Below, in pieces: positions 49,581 through 59,679 of a stretch of 64,000 bases of DNA (its first letter is position 1; each line of letters opens with the position of its first letter). Position numbers and translations under genes: made by a program. The notes under the pieces are model-generated. The model saw only the letters and a program-made list of their open reading frames with translations, was not told where the DNA came from and did no database searches. The DNA lies in contig NZ_RPDI01000009.1 of NCBI RefSeq assembly GCF_003917135.1, forward strand, positions 42,119-106,118, written 5' to 3'. This DNA is from Leucobacter chromiireducens (lineage in GTDB: Bacteria; Actinomycetota; Actinomycetes; Actinomycetales; Microbacteriaceae).

Positions 49581-50885
49581 ATGTCCACCACATCCCCCAC
49601 CCTCGCCGAGATCGGACTGCACCCCGAGGAGCGCCTCACCCGCCCCGAGCTGGAGCGACTCCAGCTGCAGCGCCTGCAGTGGACGGTGCGTCACGCGTAC
49701 GAGAACGTCCCGTTCTACACGCGCCGATTCGACGAGATGGGGGTGCGCCCAGACGATATTCGCGAGCTGCGCGACGTCGAGCGCCTCCCCTTCACTACCA
49801 AGAGCGACCTTCGGGACAACTACCCGTTCGGGCTGTTCGCGGTGCCGATGGATCAGGTGCGCCGCGTGCACGCCTCCTCGGGAACCACCGGCAAGCTCAC
49901 CGTTGTCGGCTACACGGACGGGGATCTCGACAACTGGGCGGATCTCATCGCCCGTTCGCTCTACGCCTCAGGGGTGCGCCCGGGTTGGAAGGTGCACAAC
50001 GCATACGGCTACGGCCTCTTCACCGGCGGCCTCGGCGCGCACGCCGGCATCGAGCGCCTCGGCTGCACCGTGATCCCCATGTCCGGAGGCCAGACTGAGA
50101 AACAGGTGCAGCTGATTCACGACTTCGAGCCCGACGCCATCATGTGCACCCCGAGCTACCTGCTGACCATCGCGGACGCGTTCGAACGTGCTGGGCTCGA
50201 CCCGCGGAAGTCGAGCCTGAAAGTCGCGATCCTGGGGGCTGAACCGTGGACCGACTCGATGCGGCAGGAGCTCGAGGCGCGGCTCGACATCAAGGCCGTC
50301 GACATCTACGGGCTCTCCGAGGTGATGGGGCCCGGCGTCGGTAACGAGTGCGTCGAAACGCAGGACGGGCCGCACATCTGGGAGGACCATTTCCTGCCCG
50401 AAATCATCGATGAGGATCTGCGCCAGGTCGGCGATGGGCAGCAGGGTGAGCTGGTGTTCACGACCCTCACGAAGGAAGCGTTCCCGATGATTCGGTACCG
50501 CACCCGGGACCTGACGTCGCTCAGCCCGGGCACGGCGCGGCCCGCGCACCGCCGCGTGGCGAAGATCACGGGACGCAATGACGACATGATCATCCTGCGC
50601 GGCGTGAACCTGTTCCCCACGCAGATCGAGGAGATCGCGTGCGAAATCCCCGAGCTCACCCCGCACTTCATCCTCGAACTCTCGCGCCGCGGCACGATGG
50701 ATCACCTCGTGGTGAAGATCGAGCCGACTGTCGACGCCGGCCCGGCCGCCGCCGAAGCGGCGCTTCGGCTCCTGCAGAAGCGCATCAAGGATCGGGTGGG
50801 CACCACGCTCGGAACCGAGCTCGTCGCCTGCGGGAGCCTCCCGCGTTCCGAAGGAAAGCTGAAGCGCTTGTACGACCTGAGGTAG
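49581..50885 (+). CDS. paaK: Phenylacetate-CoA ligase PaaK
   Basis: A 434-residue adenylate-forming enzyme activating phenylacetate with ATP and CoA, the entry step of the pathway. 'HASSGTTGKLTVVGYT' is the nucleotide loop near 96-111; 'YGLSEVMGPGVGNEC' (about 237-251) and 'TGRNDDMIILRGVNLFPTQIEE' (about 330-351, hinge) are PaaK signatures. AAGAGG precedes ATG 49581. Confidence 0.95.
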   Translation: MSTTSPTLAEIGLHPEERLTRPELERLQLQRLQWTVRHAYENVPFYTRRFDEMGVRPDDIRELRDVERLPFTTKSDLRDNYPFGLFAVPMDQVRRVHASSGTTGKLTVVGYTDGDLDNWADLIARSLYASGVRPGWKVHNAYGYGLFTGGLGAHAGIERLGCTVIPMSGGQTEKQVQLIHDFEPDAIMCTPSYLLTIADAFERAGLDPRKSSLKVAILGAEPWTDSMRQELEARLDIKAVDIYGLSEVMGPGVGNECVETQDGPHIWEDHFLPEIIDEDLRQVGDGQQGELVFTTLTKEAFPMIRYRTRDLTSLSPGTARPAHRRVAKITGRNDDMIILRGVNLFPTQIEEIACEIPELTPHFILELSRRGTMDHLVVKIEPTVDAGPAAAEAALRLLQKRIKDRVGTTLGTELVACGSLPRSEGKLKRLYDLR

Positions 50886-50963
50886 CTTGGGTGGGTGCGG
50901 ACTACTCGTCCGCACCCAAGCGCTGGGCGCCTGCGGAGGCGCGGGGCCGGGAAGGAGTGGCCG

Positions 50964-51590
50964 ATGGGGGCTTCTGAGGTTGCGACAGCGAGCCGGCGCG
51001 GGAGGCCAGGCTACGATCAGAACAGCATGCTCGAGATCATCGTCGAGCTCTTCATGGACCGTGGCTACGACGCCTCCTCGCTGGACATGATCGCGAAGCG
51101 GCTGGGCCTGTCGAAGTCCGCCGTCTATCACCACTTCTCGTCCAAGGCGGAGATGCTGGAGATCGCGTTGGATCGCGTGCTCGGCGAGCTGGAGCGCGTG
51201 TTTGACGAGGCGGAGGCCGAGGAGGCCGACGCCGTGCTGAAGATTCGCCGCATCATTCGCGGTGCCGTCACCGTCGCCTGCGATCGACGCCAGTACCTCA
51301 CTCTGCTGCTGCGCCTCCATGGCAACTCGGAGGTGGAGCTGCGGGCGCTGAGCCGGCGGCGCGAGCTCACCGCGCGGTTGAGTCGCGTGTTCGAGCAGGC
51401 GCGTGCCGAGGGCAGTGTGCGCGACGACGTGACGCCGCCCATCGCGGCCAGGCTCACCTTCGGTCTTGTGAACTCGCTCGTCGAGTGGTACCGGCCCGAT
51501 GGGCCGGAGACCCCGGAGCAGCTCGCGGACACGGTGCTCAAGTACGTGCGCACCGGGCTCCGCGTGAGCGAGGAGCGCGACTTCCGCTAG
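50964..51590 (+). CDS. TetR-family regulator of phenylacetate catabolism
   Basis: A 208-residue TetR protein. The HTH (about 17-65) includes 'SMLEIIVELFMDRGYDASSLDMIAKRLGLSKSAVYHHFSSKAEML'. GAAGGAG is seven bases before ATG 50964. Same strand and directly downstream of paaK. PaaR-type regulators repress paa genes until phenylacetyl-CoA appears; this role and binding to 48882-48905 are inferred from context. Confidence 0.88.
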   Translation: MGASEVATASRRGRPGYDQNSMLEIIVELFMDRGYDASSLDMIAKRLGLSKSAVYHHFSSKAEMLEIALDRVLGELERVFDEAEAEEADAVLKIRRIIRGAVTVACDRRQYLTLLLRLHGNSEVELRALSRRRELTARLSRVFEQARAEGSVRDDVTPPIAARLTFGLVNSLVEWYRPDGPETPEQLADTVLKYVRTGLRVSEERDFR

Positions 51591-52138
51591 GGCGCTCCGT
51601 GCAGCAGGTCCTGTTGGGGCTGGTCCGCCTCGCGCATGCCGGTGAGGAACTTGATCACTGCGGTGCGTTCCACGGGGGAGAGCCCAGCCGCCACGGCGAA
51701 GCGGCGTGCGTGCTGCCGCCCGATCGTGTTGCTTGCGGTCAGTCTCGTGTCGTCGGTGACCGTGATGGAGACCGTGCGGCGATCGCTCGGGTGCGGCGAC
51801 CTGACAAGGTGGCCGGCCGCGATGAGCCGGTCGACCAGCTTGGTGGTCGAGGCGCTGGAGATGTCGACCGCCCGCGCGATGTCCTTCGGGGTGACCACCT
51901 CGCCGCGCTGCTGCGCGCCCATGATCATCCGGATGGCCCGCATGTCGGTCTCGTTGAGCTGCATGTAGTCGGCGGAGAGTTTGGCGAGCGCGCGTCCGGC
52001 GTCCTGCCAGGCCCCGAACGCCTGCATCACCGCGAAGGCCTGCGCGGTGTCCTCCTCGCTGAGCTGCTGCGTGTCGAGGGTATGTGGCGACACCGAGCGC
52101 TGTCGGAGCGCCGCGCGCTCGTCGCTGCTGTTGGCCAT
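51587..52138 (-). CDS. MarR-family regulator, divergent from ferrochelatase
   Basis: A 183-residue MarR protein. Winged HTH about 70-130: 'LNETDMRAIRMIMGAQQRGEVVTPKDIARAVDISSASTTKLVDRLIAAGHLVRSPHPSDRRTVSITVTD'. Start 52138 is preferred over 52153 because TATACT lies six bases upstream. Its stop overlaps the TetR stop tail to tail. The shared 152-bp region with hemH suggests it controls that gene; ligand unknown. Confidence 0.87.
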   Translation of the reverse strand: MANSSDERAALRQRSVSPHTLDTQQLSEEDTAQAFAVMQAFGAWQDAGRALAKLSADYMQLNETDMRAIRMIMGAQQRGEVVTPKDIARAVDISSASTTKLVDRLIAAGHLVRSPHPSDRRTVSITVTDDTRLTASNTIGRQHARRFAVAAGLSPVERTAVIKFLTGMREADQPQQDLLHGAP

Positions 52139-52144
52139 GACGCC

Positions 52145-52150
52145 AGTATA
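52145..52150 (-). promoter_or_regulatory. -10 hexamer, leaderless MarR start
   Basis: TATACT on the minus strand, six bases, then ATG 52138. Confidence 0.55.
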
Positions 52151-52170
52151 CAATTTCTCACCAAGCTAAT

Positions 52171-52191
52171 CTTTCGCTAAGCTAACGAAAG
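52171..52191. promoter_or_regulatory. Palindromic operator candidate, MarR/hemH
   Basis: CTTTCG and CGAAAG arms enclose the 9-base centre CTAAGCTAA. A related AAGCTAAT half-site sits at 52163-52170. It lies just upstream of the MarR promoter, a fitting place for autoregulation and hemH control. Confidence 0.5.
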
Positions 52192-52290
52192 TGGCGTCGC
52201 GGTGCCCAGGCAGGGCGTTCCGTCAGAACTTCTCCGGGCACGCGGCGCCACGTCACCCGCACCTGAATCCCGGCTGAGTTGGAGAAGAGT

Positions 52291-53535
52291 ATGCACACCG
52301 CACCCGCGCAGGAGAGCCAGAACGCACCGGCGACGCGGCGGGAGGAGAAGCCGCAAGCGGCCACTCGCGTGCACATCGCCCCGGGAGCCAAGGTCGCATC
52401 GGCCACCCCGGTCGCGCAGGCGGGGGAAGCGCACATCGAGCGCCCGGGTTCGTACGACGCCGTGCTCCTGTCCGGGTTCGGCGGCCCCGAGGCGCAGGAG
52501 GACGTGCTCCCGTTCCTCCGCAACGTCACTCGCGGGCGCGGGATCCCCGACGAGCGGCTCGAAGAGGTCGCGCACCACTACCGTGCATTCGGCGGGGTGA
52601 GCCCCATCAACGATCAGAACCGCGCGCTGCGCGCCGCGCTCACCGACGCGCTCGCCGCGGCTGGGATCGATCTGCCCGTCTACTGGGGGAATCGCAACTG
52701 GGCGCCGTACCTCGACGAGGCGCTGACGCAGGCTGCGGCGGACGGGGTGCGGCGCATGCTCGCGATACCCACGAGCGCGTACTCCTCGTACTCGTCGTGC
52801 CGGCAGTACCGGGAGGACTGGGCCGACGCGCTCGAGGCGGCTGGGCTCACCGAGACGCTGCAGATCGACAAGGTGCGTCAGTTCTTCTCGCACCCCGGCT
52901 TCGTCGCGCCCTTCGTCGCCGGTCTGACCGAGGCGGTCGCTGAGGCCGAGGCGGCCGGGCACGCGCGATCCGCGATCGAGGTCCTCTTCTCCACGCACAG
53001 CATCCCGACCGCCGACGCGCAGCACTCGGGCGCGCGGCTGTTCGACGACGTCGAGGGCGGCGGATACGCGGCACAGCACCTCGCCGTCGCGGAGCAGGTG
53101 ATGGCGGAGGCCGCCCCGGATCTCGCGTGGCAGCTCGTCTACCAGTCGCGCTCCGGCGCGCCGTCGACCCCGTGGCTGGAGCCGGACATCAATGATGCGA
53201 TCGAGGCACTCACCGGCCGCACCGCGGTGATCATCGTGCCGGTCGGCTTCGTGAGCGACCACCTTGAGGTGCTGTGGGACCTCGACCGCGAGGCGGCAGA
53301 GACCGCGGCCGAGGCGGGCCTCTGGATGTGGCGCACCCCGACCCCCGGAGTGGATCCCGCATTCGTCGCGGCTCTCGTCGACCTCGTGCGCGAGCGCGTC
53401 ATCGGGCGACCGGTGGGGCAGCGCGCCAACACGACGCGCCTGGGCCCGTGGTTCGACGTGTGCCGGCCCGGCTGCTGCGCGAAGGGTGGCGCTGCGCCTC
53501 GCCAGGCGATCGCGGAGCTGATCCCGGGCGAGTAG
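52291..53535 (+). CDS. hemH: Coproporphyrin ferrochelatase
   Basis: A 414-residue ferrochelatase inserting Fe2+ into coproporphyrin III, the penultimate heme step in Gram-positive bacteria. 'DAVLLSGFGGPEAQEDVLPFLRNVTRGRGIP' starts the core at about residue 51 after an Ala-rich, low-complexity extension. 'FSTHSIP' holds the active-site His; 'VPVGFVSDHLEVLWDLDREA' is the second signature. Cysteines at 'SSCRQY' and 'DVCRPGCC' fit the [2Fe-2S] ligands of actinobacterial enzymes. GGAGAAG precedes ATG 52291. Also known as cpfC. Confidence 0.94.
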   Translation: MHTAPAQESQNAPATRREEKPQAATRVHIAPGAKVASATPVAQAGEAHIERPGSYDAVLLSGFGGPEAQEDVLPFLRNVTRGRGIPDERLEEVAHHYRAFGGVSPINDQNRALRAALTDALAAAGIDLPVYWGNRNWAPYLDEALTQAAADGVRRMLAIPTSAYSSYSSCRQYREDWADALEAAGLTETLQIDKVRQFFSHPGFVAPFVAGLTEAVAEAEAAGHARSAIEVLFSTHSIPTADAQHSGARLFDDVEGGGYAAQHLAVAEQVMAEAAPDLAWQLVYQSRSGAPSTPWLEPDINDAIEALTGRTAVIIVPVGFVSDHLEVLWDLDREAAETAAEAGLWMWRTPTPGVDPAFVAALVDLVRERVIGRPVGQRANTTRLGPWFDVCRPGCCAKGGAAPRQAIAELIPGE

Positions 53536-53541
53536 CCAGAG

Positions 53542-55665
53542 CTACGCCGCGCGGCGAATCACCCACACGAAGTAGGGCGCGCCGATGAGCGCGATCATGA
53601 GCCCAGCTGGGAGCTGCGAGGGCGCGATCAGCGTGCGCCCGAGCGTGTCGGCGCTGAGCACGAGCACCGCGCCGATGAGCATCGCGGTCGGCATGATGCG
53701 TGCGTGCCGCGCTCCGACGAGCGTGCGCGCGAGGTGCGGTGCGACGAGGCCGACGAAGCCGACGGTGCCCACCGCGACGACGGCAACGGCCGCGAGCAGC
53801 GCGGCGAGCGCGAGGAGGCCGACGCGCGTGCGCTGCGGCTGCAGTCCGAGAATGCGCGGGGTGTCCTCGTCGATGGCGAGCAGGTCGAGCTGCCGGCGGA
53901 GCGCGAACAGGATCGGGGCGATCACCACGAGCACGAGCGCGACCGGCAGCACGTCGCCGAGCGTCCGACCGTACGTGGTGCCTGAGAGCCACGTGAGAAT
54001 CCGCGGCGTCTCCCACGGCTCCGAGCGCAGCAGCATGAACGCGGTGACCGCGGTGAGCGCGTAGCTCGCGCCAATGCCGACGAGCACGAAGCGGTCCGGG
54101 AGTAGCCCGCCGCGCATCGCGAGGAGCGTGATCGCGGCGAACGTCGCGAGCCCGGCCACGATCGCGAACGCGATGATCATGGGCCTGCCGCCGCCGCCGA
54201 TCCCGGTCGTCACGACGATCACGGCGCCGAGCCCAGCGCCCGCGGTGATCCCGAGCAGGCTCGGCTCGGCGAGCGGGTTGCGCACGGTGCCCTGCACCAC
54301 CACGCCCGAGAGCGCGAGCGCGGCGCCGGCGAGCACGGCGGCCGCGACGCGTGGGGCGCGCTCGTCGAAGGCGCGAGCCACAAGATCGGGGGCGCTCTGG
54401 CTGAGCCACAGCAGCAGATCGCCGGTCTGCAGCCACATGCTGCCGGCGAGCATCCCGATGAGGAGCAGGATCAGGAGGAGCGCGCCGGCGGCGCACACGG
54501 CCAGCACGAAGTGACGGCGCGTGCGAAGCGTCGAGCGCACGGCCTCGGCGATCCGCGCCGTGCCAGCGTCGCGCATGCGGAGCGCGAGCAGGATGATCAC
54601 GATCCCGCCGAGCAGCGCGGTGGGGATCCCGGTCGGGATCGCGGTCGCGCCCTCCGCGCCGAGCAGCGCGCGCAGCGCGACATCGGCGAGCAGGATCAGG
54701 AGTGCGCCGGCGAGCGCGGCGGCCGGAATGAGGAGGGCGTGGCGGTGCAGCGCGGGGATGCGGTGCGCGAGCAGGCGCACGAGCACGGGGGCGCCGAGGC
54801 CGACGAAGGCGATGGGGCCGGCAACGGTTACGGACACGCTCGTGAGGAGCACCGCGCAGAGCACGGCGACCGTGCGGGTGGAGCGGACGGGCACGCCGAC
54901 GGCGGACGCCGCGTCCTCGCCGAGCCGGAGCACGTCGAGCCTGCGCGCGAGCAGCAGGGCGAGCAGCAGCGCGGCGACGATCACCGGCGCCGCGCGGAGG
55001 GACGCGTCGAGGTTCAGCTGCGCGAGCGAGCCGCTTCCCCACGCGAACAGTCCCGTGGTGTTCTCCTTGAACAGGATGAGGAGCATCGCCGTGCCGGCGT
55101 CGAGCGCCATCGCGACGGCCGATCCTGCGAGGATCAGCCGGGTGGTCATGGTGCCGGCCGCGCGGCCGGTGACGCCGAGCACCACGGCCGCGGCGAGGAG
55201 GCCGCCGACGAACGCGACGCCGCTCGACGCCCAGAAGGGCACGCTGAGGCCGAACGCCGCAACGGCGGCGAGCGCGAAGTACGCCCCGGCGGACACCGCG
55301 AGGGTGTCGGGGGAGGCGAGCGGGTTGCGCGTCACGGACTGCAGCAGCGCGCCGGCGGCTCCCAGCGCGCACCCGACGGCGATTCCGGCGAACAGTCGGG
55401 GGAGGCGCGATCCGATGAACACATCCTGCACCGACACGCCGCCGACGTGCAGCTCCGCCCCGAAGAGCCCGCGGATCAGATCCGTTGGCGTGAGGCCGGA
55501 GCTGCCCTGCGTGAGGTGCCAGAGCCCGACCGCGAGCACCGCGACGGCGAGCGCGGCGATGGCCACGATCCCGCCGGTCGCGGTGCCTCCGGGCCCGCTG
55601 CTCCCGGGCCCGGAGTCCCCGGTCGCGGTGCCGCGCGGGATCGTGGCCGTGTGGACCCCGGTCAC
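53542..55665 (-). CDS. Fused double FecCD permease (FhuB-like), system 3
   Basis: A 707-residue fusion of two BtuC-type permeases. Half 1 (about 30-345) has 'TRNPLASPDTLAVSAGAYFA'; half 2 (about 370-707) has 'VRNPLAEPSLLGITAGAGLG'; both keep coupling regions ('AGPIAFVGLGAPVLVRLL', 'VGTVGFVGLVAPHLARTL'). Systems 1 and 2 here use separate subunits. GTG 55665 overlaps the binding-protein stop. Stops six bases from hemH, convergent. Confidence 0.92.
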   Translation of the reverse strand: MTGVHTATIPRGTATGDSGPGSSGPGGTATGGIVAIAALAVAVLAVGLWHLTQGSSGLTPTDLIRGLFGAELHVGGVSVQDVFIGSRLPRLFAGIAVGCALGAAGALLQSVTRNPLASPDTLAVSAGAYFALAAVAAFGLSVPFWASSGVAFVGGLLAAAVVLGVTGRAAGTMTTRLILAGSAVAMALDAGTAMLLILFKENTTGLFAWGSGSLAQLNLDASLRAAPVIVAALLLALLLARRLDVLRLGEDAASAVGVPVRSTRTVAVLCAVLLTSVSVTVAGPIAFVGLGAPVLVRLLAHRIPALHRHALLIPAAALAGALLILLADVALRALLGAEGATAIPTGIPTALLGGIVIILLALRMRDAGTARIAEAVRSTLRTRRHFVLAVCAAGALLLILLLIGMLAGSMWLQTGDLLLWLSQSAPDLVARAFDERAPRVAAAVLAGAALALSGVVVQGTVRNPLAEPSLLGITAGAGLGAVIVVTTGIGGGGRPMIIAFAIVAGLATFAAITLLAMRGGLLPDRFVLVGIGASYALTAVTAFMLLRSEPWETPRILTWLSGTTYGRTLGDVLPVALVLVVIAPILFALRRQLDLLAIDEDTPRILGLQPQRTRVGLLALAALLAAVAVVAVGTVGFVGLVAPHLARTLVGARHARIMPTAMLIGAVLVLSADTLGRTLIAPSQLPAGLMIALIGAPYFVWVIRRAA

Positions 55666-56720
55666 TTCCCGGTGATGACCGAGACGAACGCGTCGATGGC
55701 CTGCTCGCCCGAGCGCGGGCCGCCTGCGCCCCACACTCCGGGCGGGAACTCGAACGCGCGCCCCTCCTTCACCGCGGGCAGCGCCGTCCAGATGGGGCTC
55801 TGCTCGAGCTTCGTCACGTAGTTGTCGGCGGTGCCGTCGTTCGCGTAGATGAGGTTCGCGTGGCCGACCGCGATCAGGCCCTCGATGTCGGTCTGCGCGA
55901 GCCCGTACGCCGGGTCGACGCCGCCGCTGCCGTGCGCCTCGTTGATCTCCGTGCTCCAGGCGCCCGTGAGCCCGAGCTCCTCGCCGAGCTCGGTGAAGAG
56001 CGCGCCCTCACCGTAGGGGCGAACGACCACGTTGCCGCTCTCCATCCAGCCGTCGAAGAACACGAAGTCGGTGGTCTGCAGCTCGGCGTCCGCCACGAGC
56101 TCCTGCGCCTCGGCGAGGTGCGCGTCGAACTCGGCGAGCACCTGGGTCGCCCGCTCGCTCCGGCCCGTGGCCTCCGCGATCTGCGTGAACACCTGCTTCA
56201 TGTTGTCGATCTGACCGCTGCTGTCCGCGCCGATCGTCGCGAGCACGGGGACATCCTGCTCCTCGAGCTTCTGCAGGAGCTCGTTGTCGGCGCTGTTCGC
56301 CTCCATCACGATGAGGTCGGGGTTCGTCGCGAAGAGTGCGTCGAGGTCGGGCTCGCCGCGCTCGCCGACGTTCGCCACGCCCTCGGGGAGCGTCTCGGCG
56401 CTGACGTAGGTCTCGTAGCCGTCGATCGACGCGGCCCCCACCGGGGTGACGCAGAGCGAGAGGAGATCCTCGGTCTGCTGCCACTCGAGCACGACGACGC
56501 GCTTCGCCGGCGCATCGAGCTCAACGGTGCGCCCCAGGCTGTCGGTCACGGAGACGGGGCCGGTCGCGGTCGCGGTGGTGTCCGCGGCGCAGCTCTCGGA
56601 GATCGCTGCGGCGTCGGCGCTCGGCTCGGCGGCCGGGACACTCGTGGTGCCGCAGCCGGTGAGGGCGAGCACCGCGAGGGCGGCGGCCGCGAGGGGGACA
56701 GTGGTGAGAGCGCGTGGCAT
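55662..56720 (-). CDS. Iron-siderophore substrate-binding lipoprotein, system 3
   Basis: A 352-residue FecB/FhuD-type lipoprotein; lipobox LTGC with Cys23. 'DAPAKRVVVLEWQQTEDLLSL' and 'DLDALFATNPDLIVMEANSADNELLQKLEE' are lobe-1 and hinge motifs, closest in style to Fe3+-dicitrate or hydroxamate binders. Second gene of operon 3, 83 bases after the ATPase. Confidence 0.92.
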   Translation of the reverse strand: MPRALTTVPLAAAALAVLALTGCGTTSVPAAEPSADAAAISESCAADTTATATGPVSVTDSLGRTVELDAPAKRVVVLEWQQTEDLLSLCVTPVGAASIDGYETYVSAETLPEGVANVGERGEPDLDALFATNPDLIVMEANSADNELLQKLEEQDVPVLATIGADSSGQIDNMKQVFTQIAEATGRSERATQVLAEFDAHLAEAQELVADAELQTTDFVFFDGWMESGNVVVRPYGEGALFTELGEELGLTGAWSTEINEAHGSGGVDPAYGLAQTDIEGLIAVGHANLIYANDGTADNYVTKLEQSPIWTALPAVKEGRAFEFPPGVWGAGGPRSGEQAIDAFVSVITGK

Positions 56721-56803
56721 GGTGGTGTCCTTTCGGGAACCTGGGTGGATGGGAGACGCCGCGGGCAGTCCGGTGGGCCGCGCGGCGGGAATCGGGTGGC
56801 GCG

Positions 56804-57646
<843 letters not shown>

Positions 57647-57732
57647 GCGGTGAGGTGTCCTGCGTTCGGTGGGCGGAGATGCAGGGCGCCGCGGGCCAGC
57701 CGCTGCCCGACCGGGCAAAGAGCTGATGATGC

Positions 57733-57782
57733 TTAGGGTTACCTTGCTTGTCCAGCCTAGGGAGAAGCGCGGAGGTCCGCAA
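57733..57782 (-). promoter_or_regulatory. Promoter with iron box, siderophore operon 3
   Basis: On the minus strand -35 TTGCGG (57782-57777), a 17-base spacer, -10 TAGGCT (57759-57754), then an iron-box-like AAGGTAACCCTAA (57745-57733) over the expected start site. The box is weaker (about 10-11 of 19) than those of operons 1 and 2. Confidence 0.6.
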
Positions 57783-57877
57783 TCAAGGAAACCGGTCAGG
57801 GAATACGGCGTTTCGGACAGTCACCGCAGCGGGGGCAGCGACTCTTGCGTGCTCCGCGGGGCGCGACGCACGCGCCG

Positions 57878-58711
57878 CTACTGAGCTGGCTCGCGCTGGC
57901 GGGCCTGATAGCTCCCCGGAGTGACCCCCAGCACGCGCTTGAACGACGCGATGAATGTGCTCGGCTGCGCGTAGCCGAGCAGCTGCGACACCTCGTGCAC
58001 CGGGTGACCGTCGGCGATGAGCGAGAGCGAGTGGTGCACGCGCAGCACCTGCCGCCACTGGAGAAACGACAGCCCGGTGTGCGCGCGGAAGGCCCGCGTG
58101 ATCGTGCGCTCGCTGATCCCGAGCAGCCCGGCCCATTCGCCGAGCGAGCGGGCGTCCGTCGGATCAGCGAGCAGCGCGGCGACGATGGGATCCACCCGCT
58201 CGACCCGCGGCGTCTGCAGCGCGAACTGCTGCTCGGCGGCGGCGAGCACGTCGAACACGACCGCCTCGGCGCGCAGCCGCGCCGGCTGGGGGAGTTCCCC
58301 GCCCTCCAGGTGCGTGAGCAGTGCGGCGAGCACGGGCGTCACCTCGACGACGGTCGCGGCGTCGAAGCCGGCGGCAGACCGGCTGGGCTCGAAGTGCGCG
58401 TCGCAGAGCCGCGTGCGGGTCGTGGTGCGCCCCGAGTGCACGGTGCCGGCCGGGATCCACACCCCGTAGCCGTCGGGCACCGTCACCACCCGGTCGTCGA
58501 ACTGCACGGTCATCGTACCGCCGCGTACCCACACGAGCTCGTGCTGCGGATGCGTGTGCGGCTCGAGCTCCAGCGGTGTGGTGGTGTGCTGACTCTGAAC
58601 GATGATCGCGAACGGCTCGGGCACCGCCTGCGGTGAGTTCGCGACCCGGCGCACGAGCGTGCTGCGCTCCCGCCGCCAGGCCCCGCGAGCGGCGGCGGCT
58701 GAATCCTGCAT
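57878..58711 (-). CDS. AraC-family regulator with cupin sensor, linked to siderophore operon 3
   Basis: A 277-residue regulator. Cupin about 45-125 ('EPHTHPQHELVWVRGGTMTVQFDDR', 'WIPAGTVHSG'); double HTH about 180-270 ('EWAGLLGISERTITRAFRAHTGLSFLQWR', 'LGYAQPSTFIASFKRVLGVTPGSYQ'). It precedes operon 3 on the same strand with the iron box between, the same arrangement as 18272 and operon 2. Likely activator responding to the system 3 siderophore. Confidence 0.88.
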   Translation of the reverse strand: MQDSAAAARGAWRRERSTLVRRVANSPQAVPEPFAIIVQSQHTTTPLELEPHTHPQHELVWVRGGTMTVQFDDRVVTVPDGYGVWIPAGTVHSGRTTTRTRLCDAHFEPSRSAAGFDAATVVEVTPVLAALLTHLEGGELPQPARLRAEAVVFDVLAAAEQQFALQTPRVERVDPIVAALLADPTDARSLGEWAGLLGISERTITRAFRAHTGLSFLQWRQVLRVHHSLSLIADGHPVHEVSQLLGYAQPSTFIASFKRVLGVTPGSYQARQREPAQ

Positions 58712-58717
58712 GCCCCC

Positions 58718-58723
58718 AGCATA
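58718..58723 (-). promoter_or_regulatory. -10 hexamer, leaderless AraC start
   Basis: TATGCT on the minus strand, six bases, then ATG 58711. Confidence 0.5.
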
Positions 58724-58757
58724 GGTATCGTTCTCGGGTGCACGCAGGGAGCGCGTG

Positions 58758-58763
58758 CACAAT
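58758..58763 (+). promoter_or_regulatory. -10 hexamer, leaderless serine hydrolase
   Basis: CACAAT, six bases, then GTG 58770. Confidence 0.45.
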
Positions 58764-58769
58764 AGGCGG

Positions 58770-59657
58770 GTGAAGAATTCAGCGCAGCTCGTGTGCGAGC
58801 AGATCGTGCGAGAGATCGATCGCTCCGGCTTCGGCGCGGATGGCCTGCACGTGCGTGTCGGCGACGCCGTCGCCGAGCATCGCTGGAGTGCCGATGAGCG
58901 CGCGGAGATCCACTCGGTCTCGAAGGCGGTCTGCGTGCTGGCCGCCGCGCTCGCCGAGGCGGAGGGAGTCATCGATCTGGACGCCCCGCTCGGCAGCTTC
59001 GTCACCGGGGTCGCGTTCGGCGCCGGGGTCGCCGACCGCACCATGCGCCACCTGCTCACCATGTCGAGCGGCATCGATCTGCCGTGGTCCGAAACGATGC
59101 TGAGCGATTGGCCCGACCTCGCGCGCGAGTTCCTCGGCCGCGATGCGGCGGGACGCACCTTCCAGTACTCCAACGCGAGCAGCTACGCGGCGATGTGGGT
59201 GCTGGAGCGCCGCGTCGGGGACATCATGGAGTACGTGCAGCCCCGGCTGTTCGATCCGCTCGGGATCGCTGACGTGCGCTGGGCGCGCTGCCCGAACGGG
59301 CGCGTGCGCGCCGGCGAGGGGCTCGCGCTCCGCACCGAGGAGATGGCGCGGCTCGGCCAGCTGATCCGGGATCGCGGGGCGTGGGCCGGCGCGCAGCTCG
59401 TGCCGGCCGCCGCGATCGACGCCATGCACGCCGACTGGCGCGCCGCGGGCGACTTCCCGGCCTACGAGCGTTACGCGATGTCGGGCTGGGACGGGCCTGG
59501 CGACGCCTGGCGGCTGCACGGCGCGTACGGCCAGCTCGTGATCTTCCGCGGCGACGCGGTCGTGACGGTCAGCGCGCACGACCACGCCGGGGCGGACGCC
59601 GCAGCCGTGGCGATCGTCGCGACCCTGGCGCGGCTCGCGGACCCCGCGGCGGGCTGA
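58770..59657 (+). CDS. Serine hydrolase of the beta-lactamase/class C PBP family
   Basis: A 295-residue protein with SxxK 'SVSK' near 48-51 and YxN 'YSN' near 137-139, the nucleophile and base of the family. 'LDAPLGSF' and 'MRHLLTMSSGID' are further family motifs. The usual C-terminal HxG/KTG triad is replaced by 'HGAYGQL'. There is no signal peptide, so it is probably cytoplasmic, an esterase or amidase rather than a lactamase. It could hydrolyse a siderophore ester given the neighbours; this is speculation. Confidence 0.82.
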   Translation: MKNSAQLVCEQIVREIDRSGFGADGLHVRVGDAVAEHRWSADERAEIHSVSKAVCVLAAALAEAEGVIDLDAPLGSFVTGVAFGAGVADRTMRHLLTMSSGIDLPWSETMLSDWPDLAREFLGRDAAGRTFQYSNASSYAAMWVLERRVGDIMEYVQPRLFDPLGIADVRWARCPNGRVRAGEGLALRTEEMARLGQLIRDRGAWAGAQLVPAAAIDAMHADWRAAGDFPAYERYAMSGWDGPGDAWRLHGAYGQLVIFRGDAVVTVSAHDHAGADAAAVAIVATLARLADPAAG

Positions 59658-59679
59658 CCACCGCGGGATCCGCACGGCG

